Source: Nanobdellati archaeon (lineage in GTDB: Archaea; EX4484-52; JAADEF01). From it: 5,382 nucleotides of DNA. The notes under the pieces were generated by a model that was not told the origin of the DNA, did not search any database, and was given only the letters and a program-made list of their open reading frames with translations. The translations under genes were made by a program, and so were the position numbers. Location of the stretch: positions 1-5,382 of the forward strand of contig JALWJP010000063.1 in the NCBI GenBank assembly GCA_026997215.1. Reading direction: 5' to 3'. Positions 1-5,058 of this stretch are shown in pieces. Numbering within the stretch: the stretch's first letter is position 1; the number at the start of each line of letters is the position of its first letter.

Positions 1-1
1 C

Positions 2-418
2 ATAACATTCATATTAATACTTTCGTTTTATAGTAAATATTATTTTTTCAAGCAATTTATTAAAAAAATACAAATAAATCTAAAAAAAATATTTTATGGA
101 TATTTTTTACTTCTAATTGCTTTTTTAATAGAAAGTGCAGGAATTTATAGTTTAATAAATCCTCACCTAAACATTCATATAAGCCACTTACTTTTTATAA
201 ACGCAATATCGAATTTAATAGCATTAATTTTTATACCTCGAGGATTGGGTTTTAAAGAATTAACATTTTCTTATTCCTTTTCTTTAATTTATGAATCCTT
301 TGGATTCTTTTGTTTGACGTCAATAATAATTAGGTTTTACACATCCATAATTTATTTCTTTTTTTACATAATAAGCAGATACAAGCTAAGTTTAAAACCT
401 TTAAGCGTAGAGAGTTAA
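2..418 (+). CDS. C-terminal part of a multi-pass membrane protein, LPG-synthase-TM/UPF0104-like (5' end outside window)
   Basis: This frame is open from the left edge to a TAA at 416-418 and gives 138 residues with no start visible, so the gene begins upstream. The fragment is strongly hydrophobic with several probable membrane segments, separated by a Lys-rich loop at about fragment residues 20-32. The best family clue is P-R-G-L-G-F-K-E at fragment residues 79-86, followed about 25 residues later by a hydrophobic run with an embedded Arg (residue 111, in IIIRFYTS). This matches the 'GLG..E ... R' pattern near the C-terminus of the lysylphosphatidylglycerol synthase TM / UPF0104 family (MprF- and AglD-like), whose members are linked to lipid or lipid-linked-sugar handling. 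The short basic C-tail probably lies in the cytoplasm. Codon use is as AT-rich as its surroundings. Family assignment is tentative and the substrate cannot be inferred. It lies in the same direction as the ribosomal genes but is separated by a 71-base leader. Confidence 0.6.
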   Translation: MTFILILSFYSKYYFFKQFIKKIQINLKKIFYGYFLLLIAFLIESAGIYSLINPHLNIHISHLLFINAISNLIALIFIPRGLGFKELTFSYSFSLIYESFGFFCLTSIIIRFYTSIIYFFFYIISRYKLSLKPLSVES

Positions 419-428
419 CTTTTTAAAA
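414..428 (+). promoter_or_regulatory. Candidate archaeal promoter (BRE + TATA) for the ribosomal operon
   Basis: GTTAAC at 414-419 fits five of six positions of the archaeal BRE pattern RNWAAW and directly abuts TTTTTAAAA at 420-428, a reasonable TATA box. With the usual distance of about 26 bases, transcription would start near 450, leaving a leader of about 40 bases before the uL5 ATG, enough for its ribosome-binding site. The BRE overlaps the stop codon of the upstream membrane gene. Such AT-rich matches arise easily by chance in this genome, and read-through from upstream is not excluded. Confidence 0.4.
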
Positions 429-474
429 CTAACTTATCCTTAAAAATGTAGTGTAAGTAGCGATTTATATGTTT

Positions 475-490
475 TAGGTTGTGATACCTA
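475..490 (+). promoter_or_regulatory. Small hairpin enclosing the uL5 ribosome-binding site
   Basis: TAGGT at 475-479 and ACCTA at 486-490 are a perfect 5-base inverted repeat with the 6-base loop TGTGAT. The loop carries the Shine-Dalgarno core GTGAT (481-485), and the last stem base is the A of the uL5 ATG at 490. The GTGAT core sits four bases before that ATG, the same register as the other genes here, and so fixes the start. Whether the hairpin forms or regulates is inference. In E. coli the spc operon is repressed by S8 binding near the start of the L5 gene, so the position is suggestive. Confidence 0.4.
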
Positions 491-1008
491 TGAGCAATAA
501 AGAGAACAACATAATGAGGAGAATAAGAATAGAGAAAGTCACCTTAAATATAGGTGTGAAGGCTCCATCCGACAGCGAAAGAGCTTATGCCTTATTAGAA
601 AAAATAACTGGAAAAAAACCTGTTTATACTCAAGCTACTCGCAAAGCGAGAACATTTAAAGTAAGAAGGGGATTACCTATCGGAGCAAAAGTAACATTAA
701 GAGGCAATGATGCTAAAGAAATGTTATTGCGTTTAATAAAGGCAAAAGGTAATAAATTAAGCCCCCATAATTTCGATGAAAACGGCAATTTTGGATTTGG
801 CATTGCAGAATATTTAGACATACCGGGCATAAAATATGATCCTCAACTTGGCGTTATGGGATTAGATGTGTTCGTTAATTTAGAAAGACCGGGATTTAGA
901 GTAAAAAGAAGAAAATACCATAAATCCAAAGTAGGTAAAAATCATAGAATAACTAAAGAAGAAGCCATAGAATTTGTTAAAAAAGAATTAGGTATTATGA
1001 TTGAATAG
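490..1008 (+). CDS. rpl5: Large-subunit ribosomal protein uL5 (L5)
   Basis: uL5 binds 5S rRNA and helps anchor the central protuberance of the large subunit, contacting P-site tRNA. The 172-residue product has the archaeal uL5 landmarks in order: [11 protein letters not shown] (residues 13-23), the TGKKP-(V/Y)-T-A motif, [25 protein letters not shown] from about residue 95, [18 protein letters not shown], and [11 protein letters not shown] from about residue 131. Length is normal for archaea. The frame is open back to a GTG at 481, but that GTG lies inside the Shine-Dalgarno core GTGAT, so ATG 490 is preferred; an internal ATG at 514 lacks a binding site. It is the first ribosomal gene after the membrane-protein gene, where eS4 would normally precede it in archaea. 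It ends with TAG, eight bases before uS14. Confidence 0.97.
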   Translation: MSNKENNIMRRIRIEKVTLNIGVKAPSDSERAYALLEKITGKKPVYTQATRKARTFKVRRGLPIGAKVTLRGNDAKEMLLRLIKAKGNKLSPHNFDENGNFGFGIAEYLDIPGIKYDPQLGVMGLDVFVNLERPGFRVKRRKYHKSKVGKNHRITKEEAIEFVKKELGIMIE

Positions 1009-1016
1009 GTGAGATA

Positions 1017-1247
1017 ATGGCATCACATGCTGAAAGGATGTTGAAGCAGATAGCACACAAACCAGGAAAGAAAGCTGTGTTCGAAAAACATAATTTACCT
1101 AAGAAAAGAAAGTTCGGATTTGCACAAAGCGTATGCATAAGATGTGGAAGGAAAGGGTGGGGCCATACAAGCAAATATGGATTGAATTATTGTAGGATAT
1201 GCTTTAGAGAAGTAGCACAAGAATTAGGATTTAAAAAATATGAATGA
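1017..1247 (+). CDS. rps14: Small-subunit ribosomal protein uS14, zinc-binding type with N-terminal extension
   Basis: uS14 sits in the head of the small subunit and is needed late in 30S assembly. The 76-residue product carries the four zinc ligands C40, C43, C59 and C62 (CIRC...CRIC), followed by the standard archaeal ending [14 protein letters not shown]. Typical archaeal uS14 is about 50-56 residues, so this one has about 20-25 extra N-terminal residues ([19 protein letters not shown]...) that look helical and basic. The start is set by AGGTGA at 1007-1012, which uses the AG of the uL5 stop codon TAG; the next ATG, at residue 8, has no such element. Similar extensions are, from memory, common in DPANN archaea. 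The TGA stop (1245-1247) touches the uS8 ribosome-binding site. Confidence 0.96.
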   Translation: MASHAERMLKQIAHKPGKKAVFEKHNLPKKRKFGFAQSVCIRCGRKGWGHTSKYGLNYCRICFREVAQELGFKKYE

Positions 1248-1251
1248 GGTG
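1247..1251 (+). promoter_or_regulatory. Ribosome-binding site deciding the uS8 start
   Basis: AGGTG begins on the last base of the uS14 TGA stop. In the register of the 16S tail it ends five bases before ATG 1259. The earlier in-frame ATG at 1244, which overlaps the uS14 stop as ATGA, has no element before it and would put this one inside the coding sequence. Confidence 0.75.
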
Positions 1252-1258
1252 TACGTTG

Positions 1259-1648
1259 ATGAGTAAAAAAAGTGTTGCAAATGCATTAGCAACTATTAAG
1301 AATGCTATAATTGGAGGAAAAAAAGAAGTAATAATAAAAGGCCAATATTCTAAATTGTTAGTAAATATTCTAGAAATTATGAAAAAGGAAAGATATCTCG
1401 AAGATTTCAAAGTATTAAGTAGTGAGAAAGGGGGAGAAATAAAAGTCATTTTAGGAGATTATATAAATGAATGCAAAGCCATAATGCCAAGATTTTTTGT
1501 AAAGAAAAATGAGTACTTAGAAGAAGAAAAAAGATATTTACCTGCAGTAAACACAGGAATTATAATAGTATCTACCTCAAAAGGATTAATGACTCATAGA
1601 GAGGCTAAAGGAAAATATGGAGGCGCATTAATTGCTTATGTATATTAG
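1259..1648 (+). CDS. rps8: Small-subunit ribosomal protein uS8
   Basis: uS8 is a primary 16S rRNA-binding protein of the small-subunit platform, and in E. coli it is also the translational repressor of this operon. From ATG 1259 the product is 129 residues, the usual archaeal length. It has the N-terminal pattern ANALATIKNA, the middle PRFFVKKNEYLEEEKRYLPA, typical of archaeal uS8, and the RNA-binding C-terminal signature STSKGLMTHREA (residues 105-116) followed by GGALIAYVY. A start at 1244 would add MRCTL, which is not family-like. It ends with TAG at 1646-1648, whose last two bases belong to the uL6 ribosome-binding site. Confidence 0.96.
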   Translation: MSKKSVANALATIKNAIIGGKKEVIIKGQYSKLLVNILEIMKKERYLEDFKVLSSEKGGEIKVILGDYINECKAIMPRFFVKKNEYLEEEKRYLPAVNTGIIIVSTSKGLMTHREAKGKYGGALIAYVY

Positions 1649-1652
1649 GTGA
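1647..1652 (+). promoter_or_regulatory. Ribosome-binding site deciding the uL6 start
   Basis: AGGTGA shares its AG with the uS8 TAG stop and lies in the proper register before ATG 1658. The in-frame GTG at 1649 is part of this element and is therefore unlikely to be the start. Confidence 0.75.
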
Positions 1653-1657
1653 AAGAA

Positions 1658-2191
1658 ATGGCGTTAGAGACAATCATAAATTTACCTGAGGGGATAAACG
1701 CAAGTTTACAAGACAATACTGTGAAAATAGAAGGACCTCAAGGAACTTTAGAAAGAGAATTCTTCCATCCAAGTTTAGAAATAAGTATTGATAACAGAAT
1801 AATTAAAATAAGATCAACACGTAAAGAAAACAAAAAAATTAAAGCTTTAATGTTTACATGGAAAGCACATATAAACAACATGATAAAAGGTGTTGAGAAA
1901 GGGTACGAGTACCATCTTAAAGTTTATTATGTGCATTTCCCTATGACTGTAAAAGTAGAAGGTGACAAAATAGTAATCTCTAACTTTTTAGGAGAAAAAG
2001 GAAATAGATATGCTCGAATAATAGGTAACACTTCAGTAGAAGTAAAAGGGGATTTAATAATAGTTAAAGGAATCAATAAAGAACATGTAGGTCAAACTGC
2101 TGCTAACATAGAACTTGCAACTAAGAATAAAGGAGGTAGGGATAGAAGAAAATTTTTAGATGGTATATATATAATAAAAAAGGATAAATAA
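1658..2191 (+). CDS. rpl6: Large-subunit ribosomal protein uL6
   Basis: uL6 lies at the base of the L7/L12 stalk near the sarcin-ricin loop and supports elongation-factor binding. The 177-residue product shows the tandem two-domain uL6 layout: LPEGINASLQDNTVKIEGPQG in the first domain (GPQGTLER at 26-33), the archaeal linker TWKAHINNMIKGVEKGY, and in the second domain FLGEKGNRYARIIGNT, VKGDLIIVKGINKEHVGQTAANIE and the terminal GRDRRKFLDGIYI (about 160-172). Length is normal for archaea. The start at ATG 1658 follows from the binding site at 1647-1652. It is separated from eL32 by ten bases that contain the next ribosome-binding site. Confidence 0.97.
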   Translation: MALETIINLPEGINASLQDNTVKIEGPQGTLEREFFHPSLEISIDNRIIKIRSTRKENKKIKALMFTWKAHINNMIKGVEKGYEYHLKVYYVHFPMTVKVEGDKIVISNFLGEKGNRYARIIGNTSVEVKGDLIIVKGINKEHVGQTAANIELATKNKGGRDRRKFLDGIYIIKKDK

Positions 2192-2201
2192 AGGTGTTAA
2201 A

Positions 2202-2792
2202 ATGAGCGGTGTATTAAAAGAGTTGGTTGAGAAAAGAAAAGAATTGAAAAAAAGAATTCCTACTTTTAAAAGAGTTAATGCTTCTCGTTATCCTCGAAAA
2301 TTAGGAGACATATGGAGAAAACAAAGGGGCAGACATAATAAAATAAGAAGAGCAATAAAAGGAGCGGGAGCTAAGGTTTCCATAGGTTATGGTACTTTAA
2401 AAGAAGCAAGGAATGTGCATCCTGCAGGTTATATAGAGATAATAGTTAACAATGTTAAAGATTTAGATAAAATCAAAGATCCTTCTAAAGAAGCAATTAG
2501 AATCGCAAGTAAAGTAGGACTTAAAAAGAGACTAGAAATATTAAAAGAAGCTAAAAAACGAAAAATACATATACTTAACGCAAACATAATAGCGAGAGTT
2601 AAAAAGAAGGGTTTTAGTAGTTTAAAAGACATGATTGCTGCGTTATCAATTAAAAAAGAAGAAAAGAATAAAGAGAAAGAAGAGAAAAGTGGGAAGGAAG
2701 AAAAGTCAAAAGAAAAAACAGAAACTTCAAAGACTAAGAAAAGTAAAAAAACTCCTGCTAAAAAACAAACAACTAAAAAAATTAAAAAGTGA
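2202..2792 (+). CDS. rpl32e: Large-subunit ribosomal protein eL32 with a long lysine-rich C-terminal tail
   Basis: eL32 is an archaeal/eukaryotic protein on the solvent side of the large subunit. The core is at residues 22-128: FKRVNASRYPRKLGDIWRKQRGRHNKIRR, VSIGYGTLKEARNVHPAGY, IVNNVKDLDKI, EAIRIASKVGLKKRLEILKEA and ILNANI. A usual archaeal eL32 ends near here; this one continues to 196. Residues 130-150 could form one more helix. Residues 151-174 are nearly all Lys and Glu, and 175-196 are Lys with Thr, Ser and Pro and no acidic residue, resembling histone-H1-like nucleic-acid-binding tails. At DNA level the tail is an almost pure purine tract on the + strand, which explains the spurious open frames overlapping it. 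AGGTG at 2192-2196 lies right after the uL6 TAA and sets the start. The TGA stop falls inside the eL19 ribosome-binding site. Confidence 0.95.
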   Translation: MSGVLKELVEKRKELKKRIPTFKRVNASRYPRKLGDIWRKQRGRHNKIRRAIKGAGAKVSIGYGTLKEARNVHPAGYIEIIVNNVKDLDKIKDPSKEAIRIASKVGLKKRLEILKEAKKRKIHILNANIIARVKKKGFSSLKDMIAALSIKKEEKNKEKEEKSGKEEKSKEKTETSKTKKSKKTPAKKQTTKKIKK

Positions 2793-2798
2793 TGAAAC

Positions 2799-3251
2799 AT
2801 GGATCTATCTTATCAAAGAAGATTAGCCGCAGAAGTTATGGATGTAGGAATGGATAGAGTATGGTTTGATCCTCAACACCTCAACGAAATCAAAGAAGCG
2901 GTTTCAAGAGAAGCAATAAGAGAACTTATTGCTAAAGGATATATTAAAAAGAAACAAATTAAAGGAGTAAGTAGAGCGCGTGCTAACTATTTGCTTCAAC
3001 AAAAGAAAAAAGGAAGAAGAAAAGGTCAAGGTAAAAGAAAAGGTAAAAAAACTGCAAGGTTATCTAAAAAAGAGATATGGATGACACAAGTAAGAGCTGT
3101 AAGAAAGCTCTTAAGAGAGTTCAAACAAAAAGGAGTTATTAATTCAAGACAATATAGAAAACTTTATAGTCAGATATCAGCAGGAAGAATAAGAACTAAG
3201 AACTATTTAAAAATGCTTATTAATAAAATAAAAAGAGAAGAAAGTGCATAA
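2799..3251 (+). CDS. rpl19e: Large-subunit ribosomal protein eL19
   Basis: eL19 is an archaeal/eukaryotic protein near the exit-tunnel side of the large subunit; in eukaryotes it forms intersubunit bridges. The 150-residue product has the full family pattern: QRRLAAEVMDVGMDRVWFDP (6-25), the RE-xx-IRELIAKGYIKKKQIKGVSR block to about residue 59, the very basic KKKGRRKGQGKRKGKKTAR stretch (69-87), then the helical end with LSKKEIWMTQVRAVRKLLREFK and YRKLYSQISAGRIRTKNYL. Length is standard. The binding site is AGTGAT at 2788-2793, which contains the eL32 TGA stop, and it is five bases before ATG 2799. After its TAA the only sizeable gap inside the operon begins. Confidence 0.96.
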   Translation: MDLSYQRRLAAEVMDVGMDRVWFDPQHLNEIKEAVSREAIRELIAKGYIKKKQIKGVSRARANYLLQQKKKGRRKGQGKRKGKKTARLSKKEIWMTQVRAVRKLLREFKQKGVINSRQYRKLYSQISAGRIRTKNYLKMLINKIKREESA

Positions 3252-3262
3252 ATTTTAAAAAA
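3248..3262 (+). promoter_or_regulatory. Weak candidate internal promoter (BRE/TATA-like) before uL18
   Basis: ATAAAT at 3248-3253 fits the archaeal BRE pattern RNWAAW fully and is followed by TTTAAAAAA at 3254-3262. With usual spacing, transcription would begin near 3284, just before the uL18 ATG, giving a very short leader. This is the only junction in the operon with room for a promoter, but AT-richness makes chance matches likely. Confidence 0.25.
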
Positions 3263-3283
3263 TTATTGATTAGAAATTATTGA
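3260..3283 (+). repeat. Tandem direct repeat in the eL19-uL18 spacer
   Basis: AAATTATTGA occurs at 3260-3269 and again exactly at 3274-3283, separated by TTAG, a 14-base period. The second copy runs directly into the uL18 ribosome-binding site. It may be a slippage duplication or a protein-binding site; nothing else supports a function. Confidence 0.6.
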
Positions 3284-3289
3284 GGTGAT
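3282..3289 (+). promoter_or_regulatory. Strong ribosome-binding site deciding the uL18 start
   Basis: GAGGTGAT is the longest Shine-Dalgarno match in the window, eight bases complementary to the archaeal 16S tail. It ends four bases before ATG 3294, in the register of the other genes, but only one base before ATG 3291, so 3294 is preferred. The in-frame GTG at 3285 is part of the element. Unlike the other junctions it does not overlap a stop codon. Confidence 0.75.
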
Positions 3290-3293
3290 CATG

Positions 3294-3842
3294 ATGGCTA
3301 CTTCAAAAAATTATGTAGTGCCTTTAAGAAGAAGAAGAGAAGGAAAAACAAATTATAGGAAAAGATTAGCTTATTTATTAAGTGGAAAACCTAGATTAGT
3401 AGTAAGAATAACCAACACACAATTCATTGCACAAATAGTGAAAAGCGAGAAAGGTCAAGATTATGTAATAGCGCAATTCAACTCATCTAGTCTTAAAAAG
3501 AAATATGGATGGAAATATGCTGTAAAAAATTTGCCATCCGCATATTTAACAGGGTTGATTTTAGGTAAGATGGCGTTACAAAAAGGAATTAAAGAAGTAA
3601 TATTAGATGTAGGATTAAGAAAACCTCATAGAAAAGGTAGAATATATGCATTAGTTAAAGGAATTATAGATGCAGGGATTTCTGTTCCTTATGATCCCAC
3701 TATATTACCTGATGAATCTAGGCTTAAAGGAGAACATATAAAAGCATATTTAGGAAAAGATGTAGTTTCAGCATTTGAAGAATTAAAAAATAAGATAGAA
3801 AAAGAGTTTACCAAAACCGATAAAAAAGGTGAGAAAAAGTGA
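3294..3842 (+). CDS. rpl18: Large-subunit ribosomal protein uL18
   Basis: uL18 binds 5S rRNA together with uL5 and docks it to the large subunit. The 182-residue product starts MATSKNYVVPLRRRREGKTNYRKRL, continues SGKPRLVVRITN (30-41), and has the archaeal body NLPSAYLTGLILGKMALQKGI, VILDVGLRKPHRKGRIYALVKGIIDAGISVPYD and ILPDESRLKGEHI. It ends in a charged Lys-rich tail. Length is normal for archaea. It is preceded by a 42-base spacer instead of a tight junction, and its last codons encode the uS5 ribosome-binding site. Its TGA stop overlaps the uS5 GTG start by four bases (GTGA). Confidence 0.96.
   Translation: MATSKNYVVPLRRRREGKTNYRKRLAYLLSGKPRLVVRITNTQFIAQIVKSEKGQDYVIAQFNSSSLKKKYGWKYAVKNLPSAYLTGLILGKMALQKGIKEVILDVGLRKPHRKGRIYALVKGIIDAGISVPYDPTILPDESRLKGEHIKAYLGKDVVSAFEELKNKIEKEFTKTDKKGEKK
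3827..3832 (+). promoter_or_regulatory. Ribosome-binding site supporting the GTG start of uS5
   Basis: AGGTGA lies within the last codons of uL18, and in the 16S-tail register it ends six bases upstream of GTG 3839 with one unmatched base, consistent with the other genes. It supports the full-length uS5 with its acidic N-terminus over a shorter form starting at the Met of codon 52. Confidence 0.7.
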
Positions 3843-4678
3843 GCGAAGAAAATACACATAATAAGGATAAGGAAATAAAAGAAGAAACTCATGAAGAAAT
3901 AAAACGAGAAGATAATGCTCAACAGCAAGAAGAAACTCAAGAAAGCAAAGAAACTCAACCTAACATAACTATAGATAAAGTAGAAAGAATAATGAAATCA
4001 TGGGTTCCTAAAACAGAATTAGGTAGGAAAGTATATAGAAGAGAAATCACGAGCATCGAAGAAGTATTTGAAAAAGGTTATATAATAAGAGAGCCAGAAA
4101 TAGTAGATATATTGCTTCCTGATTTAGAAGATGAGATTATTCTTATCGGAGGAACTCCTGGAAAAGGAGGGGGTATTAAAAGAATACCTGTTAAAACTAC
4201 AGCAAGGATGCACAAATCAGGTAGGAAAAGGAGTTTACATGCCATGGTAGTGGTAGGTAATAAAAATGGTTATGTAGGCTATGGATATGCTAAAGGAAAT
4301 GATGCCCGCGAAGCCATCGAGAAAGCTTCGAGAAAAGCAAGATTAAATATAATAAGCATAAGAAGAGGTTGTGGATCCTGGGAATGTAATTGTCATCAGC
4401 CTCATTCCCTGCCATTTAAAGTAACAGGTAAAAGCGGTTCTGTAAAAGTAGAGTTAATACCTGGGCCTAGAGGATTAGGCATTGTTGCCTCTTCAGAACC
4501 TAAAAAAGTATTAAGATTAGCAGGAATCCAAGATGTATGGTTAAGAAGTTTTGGAAATACAAGAACAAGAATTAATTTCATTTATGCGTTATTTGATGCT
4601 TTAAACAATCTTAATAAAATCAGAGCTAACGAAGCAGTAATAAAAGAAACAGGGGTTATAGAGGGATTAAGCAAGTGA
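3839..4678 (+). CDS. rps5: Small-subunit ribosomal protein uS5 with acidic N-terminal extension and Gly-rich insertion
   Basis: uS5 lies at the mRNA entry channel of the small subunit and affects decoding accuracy. The core starts near residue 54 with SWVPKTELGRKV, EITSIEEVF and EPEIVDILLPDLEDE. It continues with VVVGNKNGYVGYGYAKG (137-153), the archaeal/eukaryotic signature RRGCGSWECNC (C178, C183, C185) then HSLPFKVTGKSGSVKVELIPGPRGLG, and RLAGIQDVWLRSFGNTRTRINF. At 279 residues it is longer than the usual archaeal 210-235. Residues 1-42 are hydrophilic and rich in Glu, Gln and Thr, with EETHEE and EETQES as imperfect repeats, and a Gly-rich segment GGTPGKGGGIKR (104-115) precedes the KTTARMHKSGRKR stretch. 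It is the only gene here starting with GTG, overlapping the uL18 stop as GTGA. Its TGA stop lies inside the uL30 binding site. Confidence 0.96.
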   Translation: MSEENTHNKDKEIKEETHEEIKREDNAQQQEETQESKETQPNITIDKVERIMKSWVPKTELGRKVYRREITSIEEVFEKGYIIREPEIVDILLPDLEDEIILIGGTPGKGGGIKRIPVKTTARMHKSGRKRSLHAMVVVGNKNGYVGYGYAKGNDAREAIEKASRKARLNIISIRRGCGSWECNCHQPHSLPFKVTGKSGSVKVELIPGPRGLGIVASSEPKKVLRLAGIQDVWLRSFGNTRTRINFIYALFDALNNLNKIRANEAVIKETGVIEGLSK

Positions 4679-4679
4679 T
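4674..4679 (+). promoter_or_regulatory. Ribosome-binding site deciding the uL30 start
   Basis: AGTGAT contains the uS5 TGA stop (4676-4678) and ends four bases before ATG 4684. The in-frame GTG at 4675 is part of this element, so the start at 4684 is preferred. Confidence 0.7.
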
Positions 4680-4683
4680 ACTC

Positions 4684-5058
4684 ATGAGTAGCAAGAAATA
4701 TGTGGCGGTTGTGCGAGTAAGAGGAACGGTAGGAGTAAAAAACACGATAGAAGATACATTAAGAAGATTAAAACTCACAAAACCAAATCATGTTGTTTTT
4801 TATGAACTAACACCATCCATAGAAGGAATGATTAAAAAAGTAAAGGATTTTGTTACGTGGGGAGAAGTAGATGAAAAGTTTATTAAAGAAGTAGAGAAAA
4901 AAGCTAGTAAAAATAAAGAAGATGATAATCTTTATAGATTAGCGCCTCCTTTAAAAGGCTATGGACGAAAAGGTGTTAAATATACATTCCAACAAAAAGG
5001 AGCTTTAGGATATAGAGGAGAAAAAATAAAAGATCTCATTCAAAGAATGATTAGATAA
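4684..5058 (+). CDS. rpl30: Large-subunit ribosomal protein uL30, shortened archaeal form
   Basis: uL30 is a large-subunit protein close to the 5S rRNA region. From ATG 4684 the product is 124 residues: KKYVAVVRVRGTVGVKNTIEDTLRRLKL (4-31), HVVFYELTPSIEGMIKKVKDFVTWGEVDE (36-64), and the archaeal C-terminal domain RLAPPLKGYGRKGVKYTFQQKG, ALGYRGEKIKDLI (107-119). Archaeal uL30 is usually about 150 residues; the region between VTWGEVDE and RLAPP is only about 20 residues (KFIKEVEKKASKNKEDDNLY) and lacks the usual helical insert with 'LTDEYV'- and 'SIEELA'-like parts. Both conserved ends are intact, so this is a compact variant and not a broken gene. It ends with TAA directly before the uL15 binding site. 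Confidence 0.95.
   Translation: MSSKKYVAVVRVRGTVGVKNTIEDTLRRLKLTKPNHVVFYELTPSIEGMIKKVKDFVTWGEVDEKFIKEVEKKASKNKEDDNLYRLAPPLKGYGRKGVKYTFQQKGALGYRGEKIKDLIQRMIR

Noticed and set aside
420..424. T-run after the membrane-protein stop as a transcription terminator.
   Set aside because: Only five T in AT-rich DNA, and the same bases form the candidate TATA box; no hairpin precedes it.
464..470. TTTATAT as the TATA box of uL5.
   Set aside because: It is a good TATA match, but usual spacing would start transcription near 490, at or past the ATG, removing the Shine-Dalgarno; the element at 414-428 fits better, though a leaderless transcript is not strictly excluded.
630..830. Minus-strand open frame of 66 codons opposite uL5.
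   Set aside because: It lies wholly within the clearly conserved uL5 gene, and its composition is the complement of that sequence.
1231..1449. Minus-strand open frame opposite the uS14-uS8 junction.
   Set aside because: Phe/Ile/Leu-rich shadow of Lys/Glu codons in real genes; no ribosome-binding site in the local style.
2429..2800. Minus-strand frame of 123 codons resembling a membrane protein.
   Set aside because: It is the complement of the Lys/Glu-rich eL32 tail, which automatically yields Phe/Leu/Ser-rich sequence; this is an artefact of the purine tract.
2635..2826. Second + strand frame of 63 codons rich in Lys and Leu overlapping the eL32 tail.
   Set aside because: Low-complexity frame in a purine tract spanning two well-supported genes, with no binding site.
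3839..3842. GTGA overlap of uL18 and uS5 as a possible frameshift or gene fusion.
   Set aside because: Both genes are complete with family-like ends, and the uS5 binding site is present within uL18; it is an ordinary stop-start overlap.
3689..3958. Minus-strand hydrophobic frame across the uL18-uS5 junction.
   Set aside because: Complement of the charged uL18 tail and the acidic uS5 N-terminus; no family resemblance.
4148..4183. GTPGKGG in uS5 as a nucleotide-binding P-loop.
   Set aside because: It does not fit GxxxxGK(S/T), since Gly follows the Lys, and it lies inside the uS5 fold.
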